The notes beneath the pieces are model-generated. The model saw nothing but the letters and a program-made list of their open reading frames with translations, made no database searches and was not told where the DNA came from. The translations under genes were made by a program, and so were the position numbers. Below are positions 22,484 to 34,479 of a DNA stretch of 64,000 nt, piece after piece. The DNA is from Panax quinquefolius (taxonomy: Eukaryota; Streptophyta; Magnoliopsida; Apiales; Araliaceae), in NCBI GenBank assembly GCA_020205615.1, contig CM035163.1, forward strand, positions 53,665,899 through 53,729,898, in the 5' to 3' direction. Numbering within the stretch: the first letter of the stretch is position 1; the number at the start of each line of letters is the position of its first letter.

Positions 22484-23444
22484 TGTGACGCCCCCAAAAT
22501 AGGTATACATCACCCATTCTGAGTTGTCAATACATGGTACAGAAACAACTACAACTTTATTATTACAACAGTAAAACTGTGAGTTTAAATACAAATATTA
22601 TCTTCTAGACAATATTTATACTCAAATAAATCCTCATCACATTTATTGATACATTATTTTACAAAAATGGTGAGGACTACTAAACAACCTTTTCTAAAAC
22701 CTTCATTCCATACCCAGACTGCGTACTCGCTATATTCTCGCCTCCAGAAGAAAAATGGAACAAAAAGGAAAAGGGTGAGCTCAACTAGCTCAAGAAAGAA
22801 TATTATGACTAAGATAATATACAACAAATTATCGTTAGTCTTCAACAGGAAAAAAATATAATAGAATACAATAGACAACAAATTTTAAATCAATATTCAT
22901 GGCTGAAATAATAATTCATTAGAAGAGTTAAGTAGAGAATACAAACTACTATCTTCTATGTATGAATTTAAAAGTTCATCGCCTATCTTTTATCCCCGTA
23001 ACATCAATCAATATACATCCGAATCAAATATTCATCTTTGCACTCACAGTGCCAAAGATATTCATCATTAATCATGTTCATTTAAACACTGCTCATCTTT
23101 GCACTACGCCAAAAAAGATATTCTTCGAAATCATTCATCTTTGCACTCACAGCCAAAGATATTCTTAAGAAATCATTCATCTTTTGCACTACAAAAGCCA
23201 AAGATATTCCATAATATCATCATTTAAGACCGAGGATGATGAAAATATTTTTTTTTTAAAGAAACGAATCCAAAGAAACAAAATGACAAGGATTAAGGAT
23301 TAAGGATTCGTACTTGGTTTTATCCACGCCCAAAAATACCTCAAAAATAATCATAGTGGTGTAAAATTCAAGAATGATCAAAACATGGATACAATCGAGT
23401 TAGTATCCGAATAGATGTTTTGACGAAAAGAAGAAATTTTATTT

Positions 23445-23640
23445 TTCTATGAATAGTATCAGATATCGTGAATAGTCCGAGTATCGTGAATAGTAACTCA
23501 AACACCAAAAGATAGAAATTCCACAAAAACATCTTCACGCTTCATATGAATAGTACTCGTGAATAGTAACTCGTGAATAAGAACTCATGAATAGTAATTC
23601 GTGAATAGTAACTCATGAATAGTAACCCATGAATAGTAAC
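23445..23640 (-). repeat. LTR minisatellite, GAATAGTA type
   Basis: About 10 units of 13-26 bases built on 'gtgaatagtaactc' and 'atgaatagtaaccc'. The same array is at 30963-31130 and 500-612. Unit number differs between the two LTRs of the element. Confidence 0.75.
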
Positions 23641-23914
23641 CCCGACATGAAAAAATTCCAAATTTGATAAAACTTCAGATCAACATTTCAAAGATAATGA
23701 TATTGAAGAAATAATATCATTACTGAAAAAAATAATATCCCTTACCTCGAAAGATCGAGATTTTCTAGCTAGAATAATGTATAGTCTTTGAAGGAACTTG
23801 CACCGTCCTAGCAATACTCAAAGTATACTCAAAATACTCACAAGAATACGCTCGATAATATAGAGAGAAAACTTCAGCGTTCAAATGTGATTTTCAATTC
23901 TAACCTAAGCACCC

Positions 23915-23922
23915 TATTTATA
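23915..23922 (-). promoter_or_regulatory. LTR TATA box
   Basis: TATTTATA on the plus strand in 'caccctatttatag'. The 5' LTR copy is at 31398-31405. Confidence 0.6.
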
Positions 23923-25255
23923 GAAATTGCTTAGAACACCAAAGCGAAAATTTAATATATTAATAATATTATTTTTCCACATCTTCCCTCGCACACCATC
24001 AGCTGAAATCAACCACTAACACATGTCCCATAAGTGACAAAAAACGTTTTTCATGCAAAACTTACTTAAAACTCCAAAAATGATAATCAATTAATCTGGA
24101 ACTTCAATAATTCATAATAAATAGCCCTTTCATCAGAAAATTCGAATCTCGCGATTTTTTATAGGAATTTCAATTCTCTACAACTTTGCGTAAGGAAGTT
24201 TTCCAAATTCCAAATAGAAATTGGCCAAAATCCACAAACGAAGCGATTTTACGCTATAATCAAATTTCATCAATAAATGGGGTCCACCGACATGTTTAAC
24301 ATGTTTTAAACATTTATTGCAACAAAAATACTCTTCCTCCTCGTATACTCATATATCCCACATTCGTTGTAAAAATATCACCGTTAATATATTATTAAAA
24401 TAATATATTTAAATGAATTATTTTATCGTAAAAAGATAAAATATTAATTTTCAACAATTGTCATTTTAAAATTTTCTCCATCTATATCCATATAAAATCA
24501 ATATTTTCCTCATCATATAAATCAATAATTAATTATTCACAAATAATATTACGAGAATCACAATATTGACAACCAGTGCTTCCCAGAGAAGAGGGGCTTT
24601 CCAATAAGAATTTCTTCTTCATGCGCGCAATTAGGTGACCAAACCTCTCCTTAGATGTAACTTTCTAGACATTGCCAATAATGTTATCTAATAATATTAT
24701 TCGGATAATATGAATTATTGCTTCGATAATGAAAAATCGTGTAATGACAATTATTGAAACAACAAAGAATATAAAATATCAACGCAAAGAATTATTAACT
24801 CAATAAAATATTGAATAAAGAATTATCGTAACCATTATTGAGTAGTGCCTTCTTCACGTAAGAATCAATAATTGGTGCAATACCGCAAACTACTTGCTCA
24901 ACAACGCGTATTAGTGTGTTTTTAACCACGGGGTATTCCAACAAGATAATGGTAATAACTACGCCAGTTATTTAAAAACAACTTATATTTGTCGTTTTCT
25001 TCATCCAATCGCTTTCAGTTATGGGGCCCACACATGGTCGCTACTGGCAGCATTTAATATTCCCCGACAAAGCATTTAATAGTCCACGACCAAACGAATA
25101 TTCCCACGATAATGAATATTTTATAACCACTTGCTTATTTTGAAATATTTATGTATTTAACCCTTAACTATCCACATTAATCAAATCAACCCTTACTATT
25201 TCAAAATAATAAATAAAGGAAATTCCTTTTTATTTAAAAATTTTGGGGTCTTACA

Positions 25256-25269
25256 ACCTCCCTCCTTAT
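25256..25269 (-). other. Tekay-like polypurine tract
   Basis: On the minus strand ATAAGGAGGGAGGT lies immediately before the TGTAAGACCCC start of the 3' LTR. Confidence 0.8.
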
Positions 25270-25870
25270 GAAATTTCGTCCTCGAAATTGGCGTGCGATA
25301 CGGTGTTTCAAAAGGTGAGGATACCTCGCTTTCATTTCGCTTCCAATTCCTGTGTCATTTCCTCTATAGCATGATTCCTCCACAAAACTTTAACTTGTGG
25401 TATGACCTTTCAAGCGTAGGACATACTCCTTCCTATCCAAGATCTTGACAGGTACCTTCTCATACGTTAAGTCTTCAGCTATCTCATCCGGTTCTAACTC
25501 AATAACGTGGTTCGGGTCTTTCACATATTTACGAAGTACAAATATGTGAAACACATTATGAACACGAGACATACTTTGAGGTAACGCAAGTCTATAGGCT
25601 ACATTTCCTACTTCGGTCAAGAATTTGAAATGGACCAATAAATCGTGGATTGAGCTTTCCTCTCTTCCCAAATCTTGTAACTCCTTCCATGGAGCAACTC
25701 GCAACAATACATGATCCCCACATTAAATTCCACATCCTTTCGATGAAGATCCGCATAACTCTTTTTATCGATCTTGTGCCGCTTTTGTATCGTTGTCGAA
25801 TCATTTGGATCCTTTCGGTAGTCATATCGCGTTTTAACTCGGGTCCCAACAATATTGCTTCACCCACCTC
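25270..25870 (-). pseudogene. pol: Tekay-like integrase C-terminus and chromodomain-like tail
   Basis: On the minus strand: ARKRKLNPRFIGPF-like block (read as GKRGKLNPRFIGPFQILD, near 25610-25660), VGNVAYRLALPQSMSRVHNV, then LRKYVKDPNHVIELEPDEIA and VPVKILDRKEYVLR (25390-25620). In another frame below 25395 comes a VKVLWRNHAIEE block and ARYPHLL, the signature of the chromodomain that ends Tekay/Del integrases and can bind modified histones. A frame change near 25394 and others split the ORF. The plus-strand ORF at 25650-26000 is a shadow. Confidence 0.85.
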
Positions 25871-26860
25871 ATCCCAACATATTGGAGAACGACATTTTCG
25901 CTCATATAATGCTTCAATGGAGCCACACCTATACTTGCACGATAATCGTTGTTGTAGGAGAATTCCACCAATGGTAAATACTTATCCCAACTACCCTTGA
26001 AGTCTAGGACACGAGTCTTAATAGATCTTCAAGAGTTTGAATAGTCCTTCTCGATTGTCCGTCCATTTGAGGATGGTATGCCAAACCCAATCGTAAATCT
26101 GCGCCCATAGCTTTTTGCAAGCTAAACCAAAATCTTGAAGTGAATCTTGGGTCACGATCCAAACTATGGATACAGGGCATGCCATGCAACCTCACAATCT
26201 CATTCACGTCATACTAGCAAGACGCGTTCAAGGAATAAGTCTCCGTATCGGCAAGAAATGAGCGGACTTGGTTAATCTATCAACAATAACCCAAATAGCA
26301 TTGATGCCTTGAGAAACCGTAGGAAGACCCGTAACGAAATCCATAGTAATGTGTTCCCACTTCCATTCCTAATCTCAAGTGGTTGCATCGGACCCTTAGG
26401 TACAAGATGCTCCGCCTTTACACGTTAAGCAAGTTAAACACATCGAGATAAACTTTGCAATCTCTCTCTTCATATTGTTCCACCAAAATGTATGTCAAGA
26501 TCACGATACATTTTAGTACTTCCGAGATGGATTGCAAAATGGCGATTGTGCCTCCATCATAATCTTGTACTTCAAATCGTAGTCGTTAGGAACACAAAGT
26601 CTAGAGTGGACTCAAGTATTCCTTCTTCATCAATTCTCGCTTCGAATAGCTCCTTCTTGTACTTTCTTCTTCATACGCGACGGCTCAAGGTCGGGTGGCT
26701 TGAGCAACCTTAACTTTTTCTATTAAAGTTGGCTCTATGCGTATACTTGACATCATCGCTTTCGTTCCGCATATGATCTTCTACTCAATCGCGCTCGGCC
26801 ACCACGCTTAAACTTTACCGGGATGGTATTGAATAGTGTGGTGTGGTCGTAGTCTTTCAA
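25871..26860 (-). pseudogene. pol: Tekay-like integrase core, broken
   Basis: The clearest piece, 26004-26207, reads IVRLHGMPCIHSLDRDPRFT, then SRFWFSLQKAMGADL and LAYHPQMDGQS..RTIQTLEDLL on the minus strand. This holds the second catalytic Asp (DRDPRF). The third catalytic residue, Glu in DGQSERTIQ of the family, reads Arg here, in a run where small base-call errors are possible. The region 26210-26860 keeps shorter integrase matches in changing frames. Not functional as read. Confidence 0.75.
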
Positions 26861-27190
26861 TAGCTCGAGCCAACGTCATTTGCCAGCGTGTTGAGTTCTT
26901 TTTTGAGTGAAGAAATATTTAAGGCTTTTATGGTCCGAATATATCTCCACTTTCTCCCCATATAGATAGTGCCTCCATATTTTTAGCCTTGGCAACGATT
27001 TGCCGCCAACTCTAGATCATGAGTAGGATAATTTCTCTCATACTCTTTAAGTTGTCATGCGAGGCATAGGCTATGACTTTCCCACGCCAGCATGAGAACA
27101 CATCCTAACCCTTTGCACGAAGCATCATCAGAGATAACAAATCCATCCGAACCAGATGGTATTGTTAGAAAAAGTCTTAAAATGAGTCTC
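26861..27190 (-). pseudogene. pol: Tekay-like RNase H region, decayed
   Basis: Short family-like pieces are visible on the minus strand in different frames (for example the '[17 protein letters not shown]'-type segment at about 26890-26960). No long open frame remains. Position between RT and integrase supports the call. Confidence 0.6.
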
Positions 27191-28065
27191 CTCTTAAGCT
27201 CTTGGAAACTTTTCTCGCATTCTTCGCTCCAAAACGAATTTTGTATCCTTCCGAGTTAGTTGAGTTAATGGAGTAGCGATTCGAGAAAACCCTTCCACGA
27301 ATCTCCGATAATAACCAAATTTGCTAAGCCCAAAAGCTACGTGCTTCGGCCACCGACTTCGGTTGCTCCAAACTTTGTATTGATTCAATCTTCACGGATC
27401 AACAGATACTCCATGTTTCGACACCACGTGCCCAAGGAATGCTACTTCCTCAAGCCGAACTCGCATTTCTTCAATTTGGCATATAGTTGGTTTTCACGAA
27501 GCCTTTGGAGTACCAACTTCAAATGGTGCTCATGATCTTCACTACTTTTGGAATATATGAGGATGTCATCAATAAAGACAACAACGAATTGATCCAAATA
27601 TTCCTTGAATACTCGGTCATCATATCCATGAAAGCCGCAGGAGCATTAGTTAGTCCGAAAGACATGACTAAGAATTCATAATGCCCATACCGAAGTTTCA
27701 AGGCGCCTTTGAATATCCTCGCCTAATCTTCACCGATGATATCCGAATCGAAGATCGATTTTTGAAAAGAATTGTGCCCCTTGCAATCGGTCAAACAAGT
27801 CATCAATACGAGGTAGAGGATACCTATTCTTGATGGTGACATGGTTCAATTCCCGATAGTCAATACAAAGTCGCATACTCCGCTCTTTCTTCTTTACAAA
27901 TAAAACAGAGCACCCCGAGGAGATGTACTAGGGGCGAATGAAACCGATGTCCAACAATTCTCAGTAGTTGGACCTTTAACTCCACGAAGTTCAATAGGAG
28001 CCATTCGATATGGGGTTTTAGAAATGGGCTTGTACCAGTGTTCAAGATCAATAAAGAATTCAACT
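27191..28065 (-). pseudogene. pol: Tekay-like reverse transcriptase, broken
   Basis: On the minus strand, 27519-27701 reads [20 protein letters not shown] then AFMDMMTE. In a neighbouring frame at about 27540-27600 comes [20 protein letters not shown], the polymerase active site FIDD with both Asp present. 27194-27388 reads FGLSKFGYYRRFVEGFSRIA and PLTQLTRKDTKFV, the end of the RT thumb. The palm N-terminus ('PISKTPYRMAPIEL' near 28000) is also visible. At least three frame changes separate these blocks. Confidence 0.85.
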
Positions 28066-28720
28066 TCACGCTCGGGGTGGGCCAGGAAGTTCTTCGAAAA
28101 TACGTCGGAAAGTCAATAACAACAGAATATTATTCAAATTTGACGTGTCTTTATTCAAATCCATAACATGGGCTAAGAAAGCTTGACATCCGCTTTTTAA
28201 TAAACGAATAGCTTTATGATTAGATATGACAATGATCGATTTTAATGGTTTAGTTGCTTGAATTGCATACAACGTCAAGTTGGTTAGAATATGAAAACTA
28301 ACAACCTTACGAAAACAATCAATTTTGGCATGATGAGTAGTTAACCAATCAATCCCTAAAATCATATCAAAAGCAAGTATCTTTAAAGAGATAAGGTCAA
28401 CAAAAAGGTAATGGTGCCAACTTGAATCAAACAAGATTTATAAATAGTGGATGTGATGAAAGTTTCTCCTAACGAGTTTCCACAGATAGGTCAAAGTCTA
28501 ATTTCTCCCGAGTCAAGTTTAAACGTTGAGCACAAGCGGAGAGATAAATGAATGGGTAGCACCCAGATTGAGTAAGGTATAAACTTCGCAAGAATTTATA
28601 AATAGCTTACCCGTGATCACCTCGTTTGGGTTCCTCGCATTATGACCAATCACAACAAATGCTCTTCCTTAATCGTTGACTTTGACTTTTACGAGATATC
28701 TTTTGAGTCACCGTCCCATT
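28066..28720 (-). pseudogene. pol: Tekay-like protease and RT linker
   Basis: 28066-28434 reads LISLKILAFDMILGIDWLTT and HHAKIDCFRKVVSF on the minus strand, the C-terminal half of the retropepsin, then FEELPGPP, which leads into RT. Upstream, near 28555-28620, a frame reads CEVYTLLNLGATHS. The family active site is DSGATHSF; the catalytic Asp position reads Asn and the next residue is changed. Confidence 0.75.
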
Positions 28721-28870
28721 GAACTAGGTTTTGCTCTTGTACAATCTCGAGCGATATGTCCTTCCTTTCCACAATTATAGCATACCTTGAATCATTGTGG
28801 GCGCTTTGACCGATATGTCCTCTTTTCCGCATTTGTAGCATATATGGGGGTGGTCGTTCTCCTCCCTTAG
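28721..28870 (-). pseudogene. gag: Tekay-like gag zinc knuckles
   Basis: On the minus strand CYNCGKEGHIARDC (about 28741-28786) is a complete CCHC knuckle. A second one just before it, CYKCGKRGHIG-like, is broken by a one-base shift. These bind element RNA during packaging. Confidence 0.75.
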
Positions 28871-29810
28871 AACCGATTCTTCAAGACCGTCATCTTCACA
28901 TGGTCGCTTAAATCTCCTCTTTTAAAATCTCCTCCCGACTCGCTTCTTCTATTTTCATGGCCATGATTACCACCAGAGTGGTTACCATTTCGTCCGTCTC
29001 TGCTTCTTTCTCCGCAGTTATCATTATTCTGCTGATCGCTATCTCCGACATCGATCCTCGTTGTGGTCCTCAATTGATCGTACTTTCGTTATCTCGCTCT
29101 AATAATTGAGCCACCCATTTTACATCCGAATAAAGAGAAAATTTATGAGAAATGAGATCTCGACGTATCTGGTTTTCAAACCTCTAAGAAACATCCGCGT
29201 CACACGCTCCTCATTCTCCACCAAATGAGGTGCAAACTGGATAACTCTACAAACTTTGCCTCGTCTTCGAGACACCGCCATGTTGTTTTTGTTCCAATCG
29301 ATGAACTCCACTTCCTTCATACGACGAACACTTTCGTGAAAGTATTTGTCATTAAATAGCTTCAAACGCCTCCCAAGACATGCCGAAAAGTACCGGATGG
29401 TACGCTTACGAGACTCCCACCAATGAGTGCGCTTCGCCACTTTAACATAAAGGTGGCGAATGGAACCTTCTGTTCCTCCGTGCATCCCAAGACATCGAAT
29501 ATCTTGGTAATTTGTTTGACCCATGTTTCACGCCATGATCGGATCGCTTTCCCTTAAATTCGTGGTCCCAACTCTTTGAAGCGCTTGGTCATGCGGACAA
29601 CCCGTGAATTGCTATCATTTCCTCCTCAGATTTTGAACACGAGTTTCCTCAATCGATTTTGCATGAACTGCAAAAAACTTCTAAACATCCCCTCGTTCAT
29701 CATCTCTCTTTCAATGGTGTTGTTCACAGGAGGAACATTGCCACTGTTGCACTTTCTCCTCGTTGGTGAGTACAGTGCATCTCCACGGTCTCATTTCCAT
29801 TGTTAATATT
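28867..29810 (-). pseudogene. gag: Tekay-like gag capsid region, broken
   Basis: Pieces on the minus strand, reading from 29810 down: VRMTKRFKELGP; a Trp-Val-Lys-Gln segment; TKIFDVLGCTEEQKVPFATF (in a frame beside 29524); VRRMKEVEFIDWNK; and IQFAPHLVENEERVTRMFLRGL. These are ordered as in Ty3/gypsy retrotransposon gag domains. 28867-29073 is the basic Arg/Gly/Asn-rich linker before the zinc knuckles. Frameshifts and stops at about 29580 and 29630 break it. The start codon is not certain. Confidence 0.8.
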
Positions 29811-29993
29811 CTCGTCGACATTCTCAAATCACGTCATAAAACAAGGGTTAATTAAGGAAATCAATATATCACATAATATCCCTATATACTCACCAACTAA
29901 CAAATAAGCTTAGGTAGGACACACTAGCGAAGGATTTACTCATCTCTCCCTCCTAGTTCTATTCCCCGATCTCCGCCAGAGATCATATCCTAA

Positions 29994-30005
29994 GCTCGAT
30001 ACCAA
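29994..30005 (-). other. Tekay-like primer-binding site
   Basis: On the minus strand TTGGTATCGAGC follows the 5' LTR end by one base. The initiator Met tRNA site is TGGTATCAGAGC; the copy here has 'CGAG' for 'CAGAG'. The identical variant is at 46898-46909. Confidence 0.7.
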
Positions 30006-30006
30006 C

Positions 30007-32744
30007 CGCGACGCCCCCAAAATAGGTATACATCACCCATTCTCGAGTTGTCAATACATGGTACGTAAACAACTACAACTTTATTATTACAACAAGAAAG
30101 CTGTGAGTTTAAATACAAATATTATCTTCTGACAATATTTATACTCAAATAAATCCTCATCACATTTATTGATACATTATTTTACAAAATGGTGAGGACT
30201 ACTAAACAACCCTTTCTAAAACCTTCATTCCATACCCCGACTTGTACTCGCTATATTCTCGCCTCCTGAGAAAAATGGAACAAAAAGGAAAGGGTGAGCT
30301 CAACTAGCTCAGTAAAGAATATTATGACTAAGATAATATACAACAAATTATCGTTAGTCTTCAACAGGAAAAAATATAATAGAATACAATAGACAACAAA
30401 TTTTAAATCAATATTCGCAATGAAAATAATAATTCATTAGAAGAGTTAAGTAGAGAATACAAACTACTATCTTCTATGTATGAATTTAAAAGTTCATCGC
30501 CTATCTTTTATCCTGTAACATCAATCAATATACATCTGAATCAAATATTTATCTTTGCACTCTACAGCCAAAGATATTCATCACCGGGTCATGTTCATTT
30601 AAACACTGCTCATCTTTGCACTACGGGCCAAGATATTCTTCGAATCATTCATCTTTGCACTACGGTGCAAAGATATTCTTAAGAAATCATTCATCTTTGC
30701 ACTATAGGCCAAAGATATTCCATAATATCATCATTTAAGACCGAGGATGATGAAAATTATTTTTTTTTAAAGAAACGAATCCAAAGGAAACAAAATGACA
30801 AGGATTAAGGATTAAGGATTCGTACTTGGTTTTTATCCACGTCCAAAATACCTCAAAAATAATCATAGTGGTGTAAAATTCAAGAATGATCAAAACATGG
30901 ATACAATCGAGTTAGTATCCGAAATAGATGTTTTAGACGAAAAGAAGAAATTTTATTTTTTCTATTGAATAGTACCAGATATCGTGAATAGTCGATATCG
31001 TGAATAAATAACTCAGACACCAAAAGATAGAAATTCCACAAAAACATCTTCACGCTTTCATGAATAGTACTCGTGAATAGTAACTCGTGAATAGTAACTC
31101 ATGAATAAGAACCCATGAATAGTAACCTGACATGAAAAAAATTCCAAATTTGATAAAACTTCAGATCAACATTTCAATATAATGATATTGAAGAAATAAT
31201 ATCATTACTGAAAAAAATAATATCCCTTACCTCGAAAGATCAAGATTTCTAGCTAGAATCTACCGTATAGTCTTTGAAGGAACTTGCACCGCCTAGCAAT
31301 ACTCAAAGTATACTCAAAATACTCACAAGAATACGCCGATAATATAGAGAGAAAAAACTTCAGCTTCGTGTGATTTTCAATTCTAACCTAAGCACCCTAT
31401 TTATAGGAAATTGCTTAGAACACCAAAGCGTAAAATTTAATATATTAATAATATTATTTTTCCACATCTTCCTACGCACACCATCAGCTGAAATCAACCA
31501 CTAACACATGTCCCATAAGTGACAAAAACGTTTTCATGCAAAACTTACTTAAAACTCCAAAAATGATAATCAATTAATCCTAACTTCAATAATTCATAAT
31601 AAATAGCCCTTTCATCGTAAAAATTGAATCTCGCGTTTTTTATAGGAATTTCAATTCTCTACAACTTTGCGAAGGAAGTTTTTCCAAATTCCAAATAGAA
31701 ATTGACCAAAATCCACAAACCAAGCGATTTTATGTGGTATAATCAAATTTCAAATCAATAAATGGGGTCCATTTACATGTTTAACATGTTTTAAACATTT
31801 ATTGCAACAAAAATACTCTTCCTCCTCGTATACTCATATATCCCACATTCGTTGTAAAAATATCACCGTTAATATATTATTAAAATAATATATTTAAATG
31901 AATTATTTTATCGAAAAAAGATAAAATATTAATTTTCAACAATTGTCATTTTAAAAATTTTCTCCATCTATATCCACATAAAATCAATATTTTCCTCATC
32001 ATATAAATCAATAATTAATTATTCACAAATAATATTACGAGAATCACAATATCGACAACCGTGCGGTTCAGAAAGAGGGGGCTTTCCAATAAGAATTTCT
32101 TCTTCATGGCGCAATTAGGTAGGTGACCAAACCTCTCCTTAGACGTAACTTTCTAGACATTGCCAATAATGTTATCTAATAATATTATTCAGATAATATG
32201 AATTATTGCTTCGATAATGAAAAATACTTTAATGACAATTATTGAAACAACAAAGAATATAAAATATCAACGCAAAGAATTATTAACTCAATAAAATCTT
32301 TGAGCGAATAATTCTCAGTAACCATTATTGAGTAGTGCCTTCTTACGTAAGAATCAATAATTGGTGCAATACCGTATCTTCTCGTTCAACAACGCCAGAC
32401 ATTAGTGTGTTTTAACCACGGGGGTATTCCAACAAGATCAACCAGTAATAACTTACTGTGCTATTTAAAAAACAACTTATATTTGTCGTTTCTTCATCCA
32501 ATCGCTTTCACATGGGGCCCACATATGGGTCGCTACGTCATTTAATATTCCCCGACAAGATCATGAATAGTCCACGACCAAACGAACATTCCCCGACGAT
32601 AATGAATATTTTATACCACTTGCTTATTTTGAAATATTTGCGTATTTAACCCTTAACTATCCACATTAATCAAATCAACCCTTACTATTTCAAAATAATA
32701 AATAAAGGAAATTCCTTTTTATTTAAAAATTTCGGGGTCTTACA
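30007..32744 (-). repeat. Tekay-like 5' LTR (subfamily A)
   Basis: 2738 bp, the partner of 22484-25255. It begins CGCGACGCCCCC in place of TGTGACGCCCCC at its primer-site end, and ends GGGGTCTTACA. TATA box at 31398-31405; minisatellites at 30545-30725 and 30963-31130. Confidence 0.92.
31398..31405 (-). promoter_or_regulatory. LTR TATA box of the 5' LTR
   Basis: TATTTATA on the plus strand (TATAAATA on the coding strand). As the 5' LTR copy, this would be the promoter for the element's genomic RNA. Confidence 0.65.
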
Positions 32745-33119
32745 ATTATACCGAATGATCCCTGGTCATAATCATACCAAGTCCATCTATGCACGTAAGT
32801 CAAAGATGACTTTCATCACAATATAAGCATGAGGATGATGACAAAGACATAATAATTCAATAAAATAAGTTCAAGAATAAATTTTAAAGATTTAAAAGTT
32901 AATTTATCTTGAAATCAATTACGTCCAAATTGTCAACATGATACTGCTTTGTGGAGTAAAATTTAAGAATGCTCAGAAGAATATTCCCATGAAAAGATAC
33001 TAGATGAAGCGCAAATATCCAGGATATTCTACTAATTTCATGGAGTATAGAAGCCAAAACTTTAACCAACTGAGTATAATAGAATATATGAAACTCGCAA
33101 ATGGATTTTCGCCGCCATG

Positions 33120-33720
33120 CAGTAATCCACTATAGATGCATCATTTCCATAATTTAATAAAGAATGAATATGAAGGATCTTTCACCATGCATGTGTTAAT
33201 CCACATAGACAAGTTATTTCAACAGAATAATAAAGAATGGAATAACAGAAGAATTCACCAGGCATGCGATAGATCGCATGAGATAGGTTATTCCCAATGT
33301 AATAATAAAGAATGGAACTGGTCATGCGTAAATCCGCATGCATGCATGATATTCCAACAGAATAATAAAGAATTAATGGAACCAGGTCATGCATAATCCG
33401 CATAGAAAGGATATTCCAACAGAATAATAAAGAATGGAACTAGGTCATGCGTAATCCGTACAGACAGGATGTTCCAACAGAATAATAAAGAATGGAACCA
33501 GGTCATGCATAATCCGCATAGACAGGATATTCCAATAGAATAATAAAGAATGTAATAACAACAGAATTCACTGTGCATGCGATAGATCAACAGATGTGTT
33601 ATTCCAATGTAATAATAAAGAATGGAATAACAGAAGAATTTCACCATGTATGCGGTACTTCACATAGAAAGGTTATTCCAACATAATAATAAAGAATGGA
33701 ATAACAACTTTTACGAGTAT
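33120..33720 (-). repeat. LTR tandem array, ~58-75-bp units
   Basis: About eight units, each with 'ccaacagaataataaagaatgg' and 'catgcataatccgcatag'. 'aataataaagaat' begins near 33223, 33301, 33361, 33424, 33482, 33540, 33608 and 33690. Some units contain a clean inverted repeat, CATGCG...CGCATG. Related but diverged arrays are at 41155-41520 and 47925-48300. Confidence 0.8.
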
Positions 33721-33897
33721 TGAAAGAAAATAACTCTCTTCATGAATACGAAAGAATAATACCCCTTACCTTAGAAGAAACTGGATATTGGAATAGTGAG
33801 GTAACAAACTTCTCTTCTTCTTTCTCTCTATAATAATTGCTCTAAAGCTTTAGTGAATTGGTGAGAAATGAAGGAAGAAGGAGCTTCTATTTATAAG

Positions 33898-33905
33898 AAA
33901 ATATA
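33898..33905 (-). promoter_or_regulatory. LTR TATA box
   Basis: TATTTATA on the plus strand in 'gagcttctatttataag', at the same place as in the other LTRs. Confidence 0.55.
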
Positions 33906-34455
33906 GTTTCGATAATTGCACGTTTTGGGGCTCAAAATATTATAGTATAATACCTTTAACTTTTTTTTCATTTTTAATTTAGTCCTACAAGTATTATCAA
34001 ACTTGCACCACCTCCCCTAATAGTAAATAATGTGAATCAATAGTTCAATCATGTGAATCAATAGTTATAATCATGTGAAAATACGAATTATAGTATAGTA
34101 CCTCCATCTATACCTCCATTTTTAACTTAGTCAAGCAAGTATTATCAATCTTGCACCAACTCCCCTAATAGTACATGAATGTGATTCAATAGTACACACA
34201 TGTGAACAAATAGTTATATAAACATGTGAATTAGTAGCAATTAATTGCTCATTTATCCGATTAATTACCCGATTTATCAATATAACCCCCAGACATCAAT
34301 TATCATCGGAATAGATGTCGATTTCCACTAACTCTAATAATCCCAACACAATGGAAGTATCAAATTCATCTTTAATCAACACGAACTTATTCATCATTAA
34401 TATTATAACTCAAAATATTTAACAACCAGGTCGTTCCCAGGAAAGAGGGGGCTTT

Positions 34456-34479
34456 CCGATAAGGATTTCTCCTTATTGG
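34456..34479. repeat. Conserved LTR hairpin
   Basis: CCGATAAGGA-tttc-TCCTTATTGG, the same structure as at 1589-1612. Confidence 0.55.

Larger units (their letters stand above)
22484..25255 (-). repeat. Tekay-like 3' LTR (subfamily A)
   Basis: 2772 bp, on the plus strand from TGTGACGCCCCCAAAATAGG to GGGGTCTTACA. It carries the ATCTTTG...CAAAGAT minisatellite (23025-23215), the GAATAGTA minisatellite (23445-23640), a TATA box at 23915-23922 and an (AAT/TA)-rich U3. The matching LTR is 30007-32744. ORFs at 22646-23168 are in LTR sequence. Confidence 0.92.
22484..32744 (-). mobile_element. Full-length Tekay-like chromovirus (Ty3/gypsy)
   Basis: 10.26 kb with two LTRs (22484-25255 and 30007-32744), perfect 5-bp target duplication ATTAT, primer site next to the 5' LTR and polypurine tract next to the 3' LTR. 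The domain order gag, protease, RT, RNase H, integrase, with a chromodomain-like C-terminus, puts it with Tekay/Del chromoviruses, which have long LTRs. The two LTRs agree closely in AT-rich stretches. It is the youngest layer here: it sits in a solo LTR, in an Athila-like element, in copia-2. The coding part has frameshifts as read. Confidence 0.92.

Noticed and set aside
25650..26000. Plus-strand ORF of 116 residues
   Set aside because: It is antisense to the integrase of the Tekay-like element, whose minus-strand frames have clear conserved motifs.
33136..33647. ORFs of 73-86 residues in the solo LTR
   Set aside because: They are produced by the tandem array on both strands.
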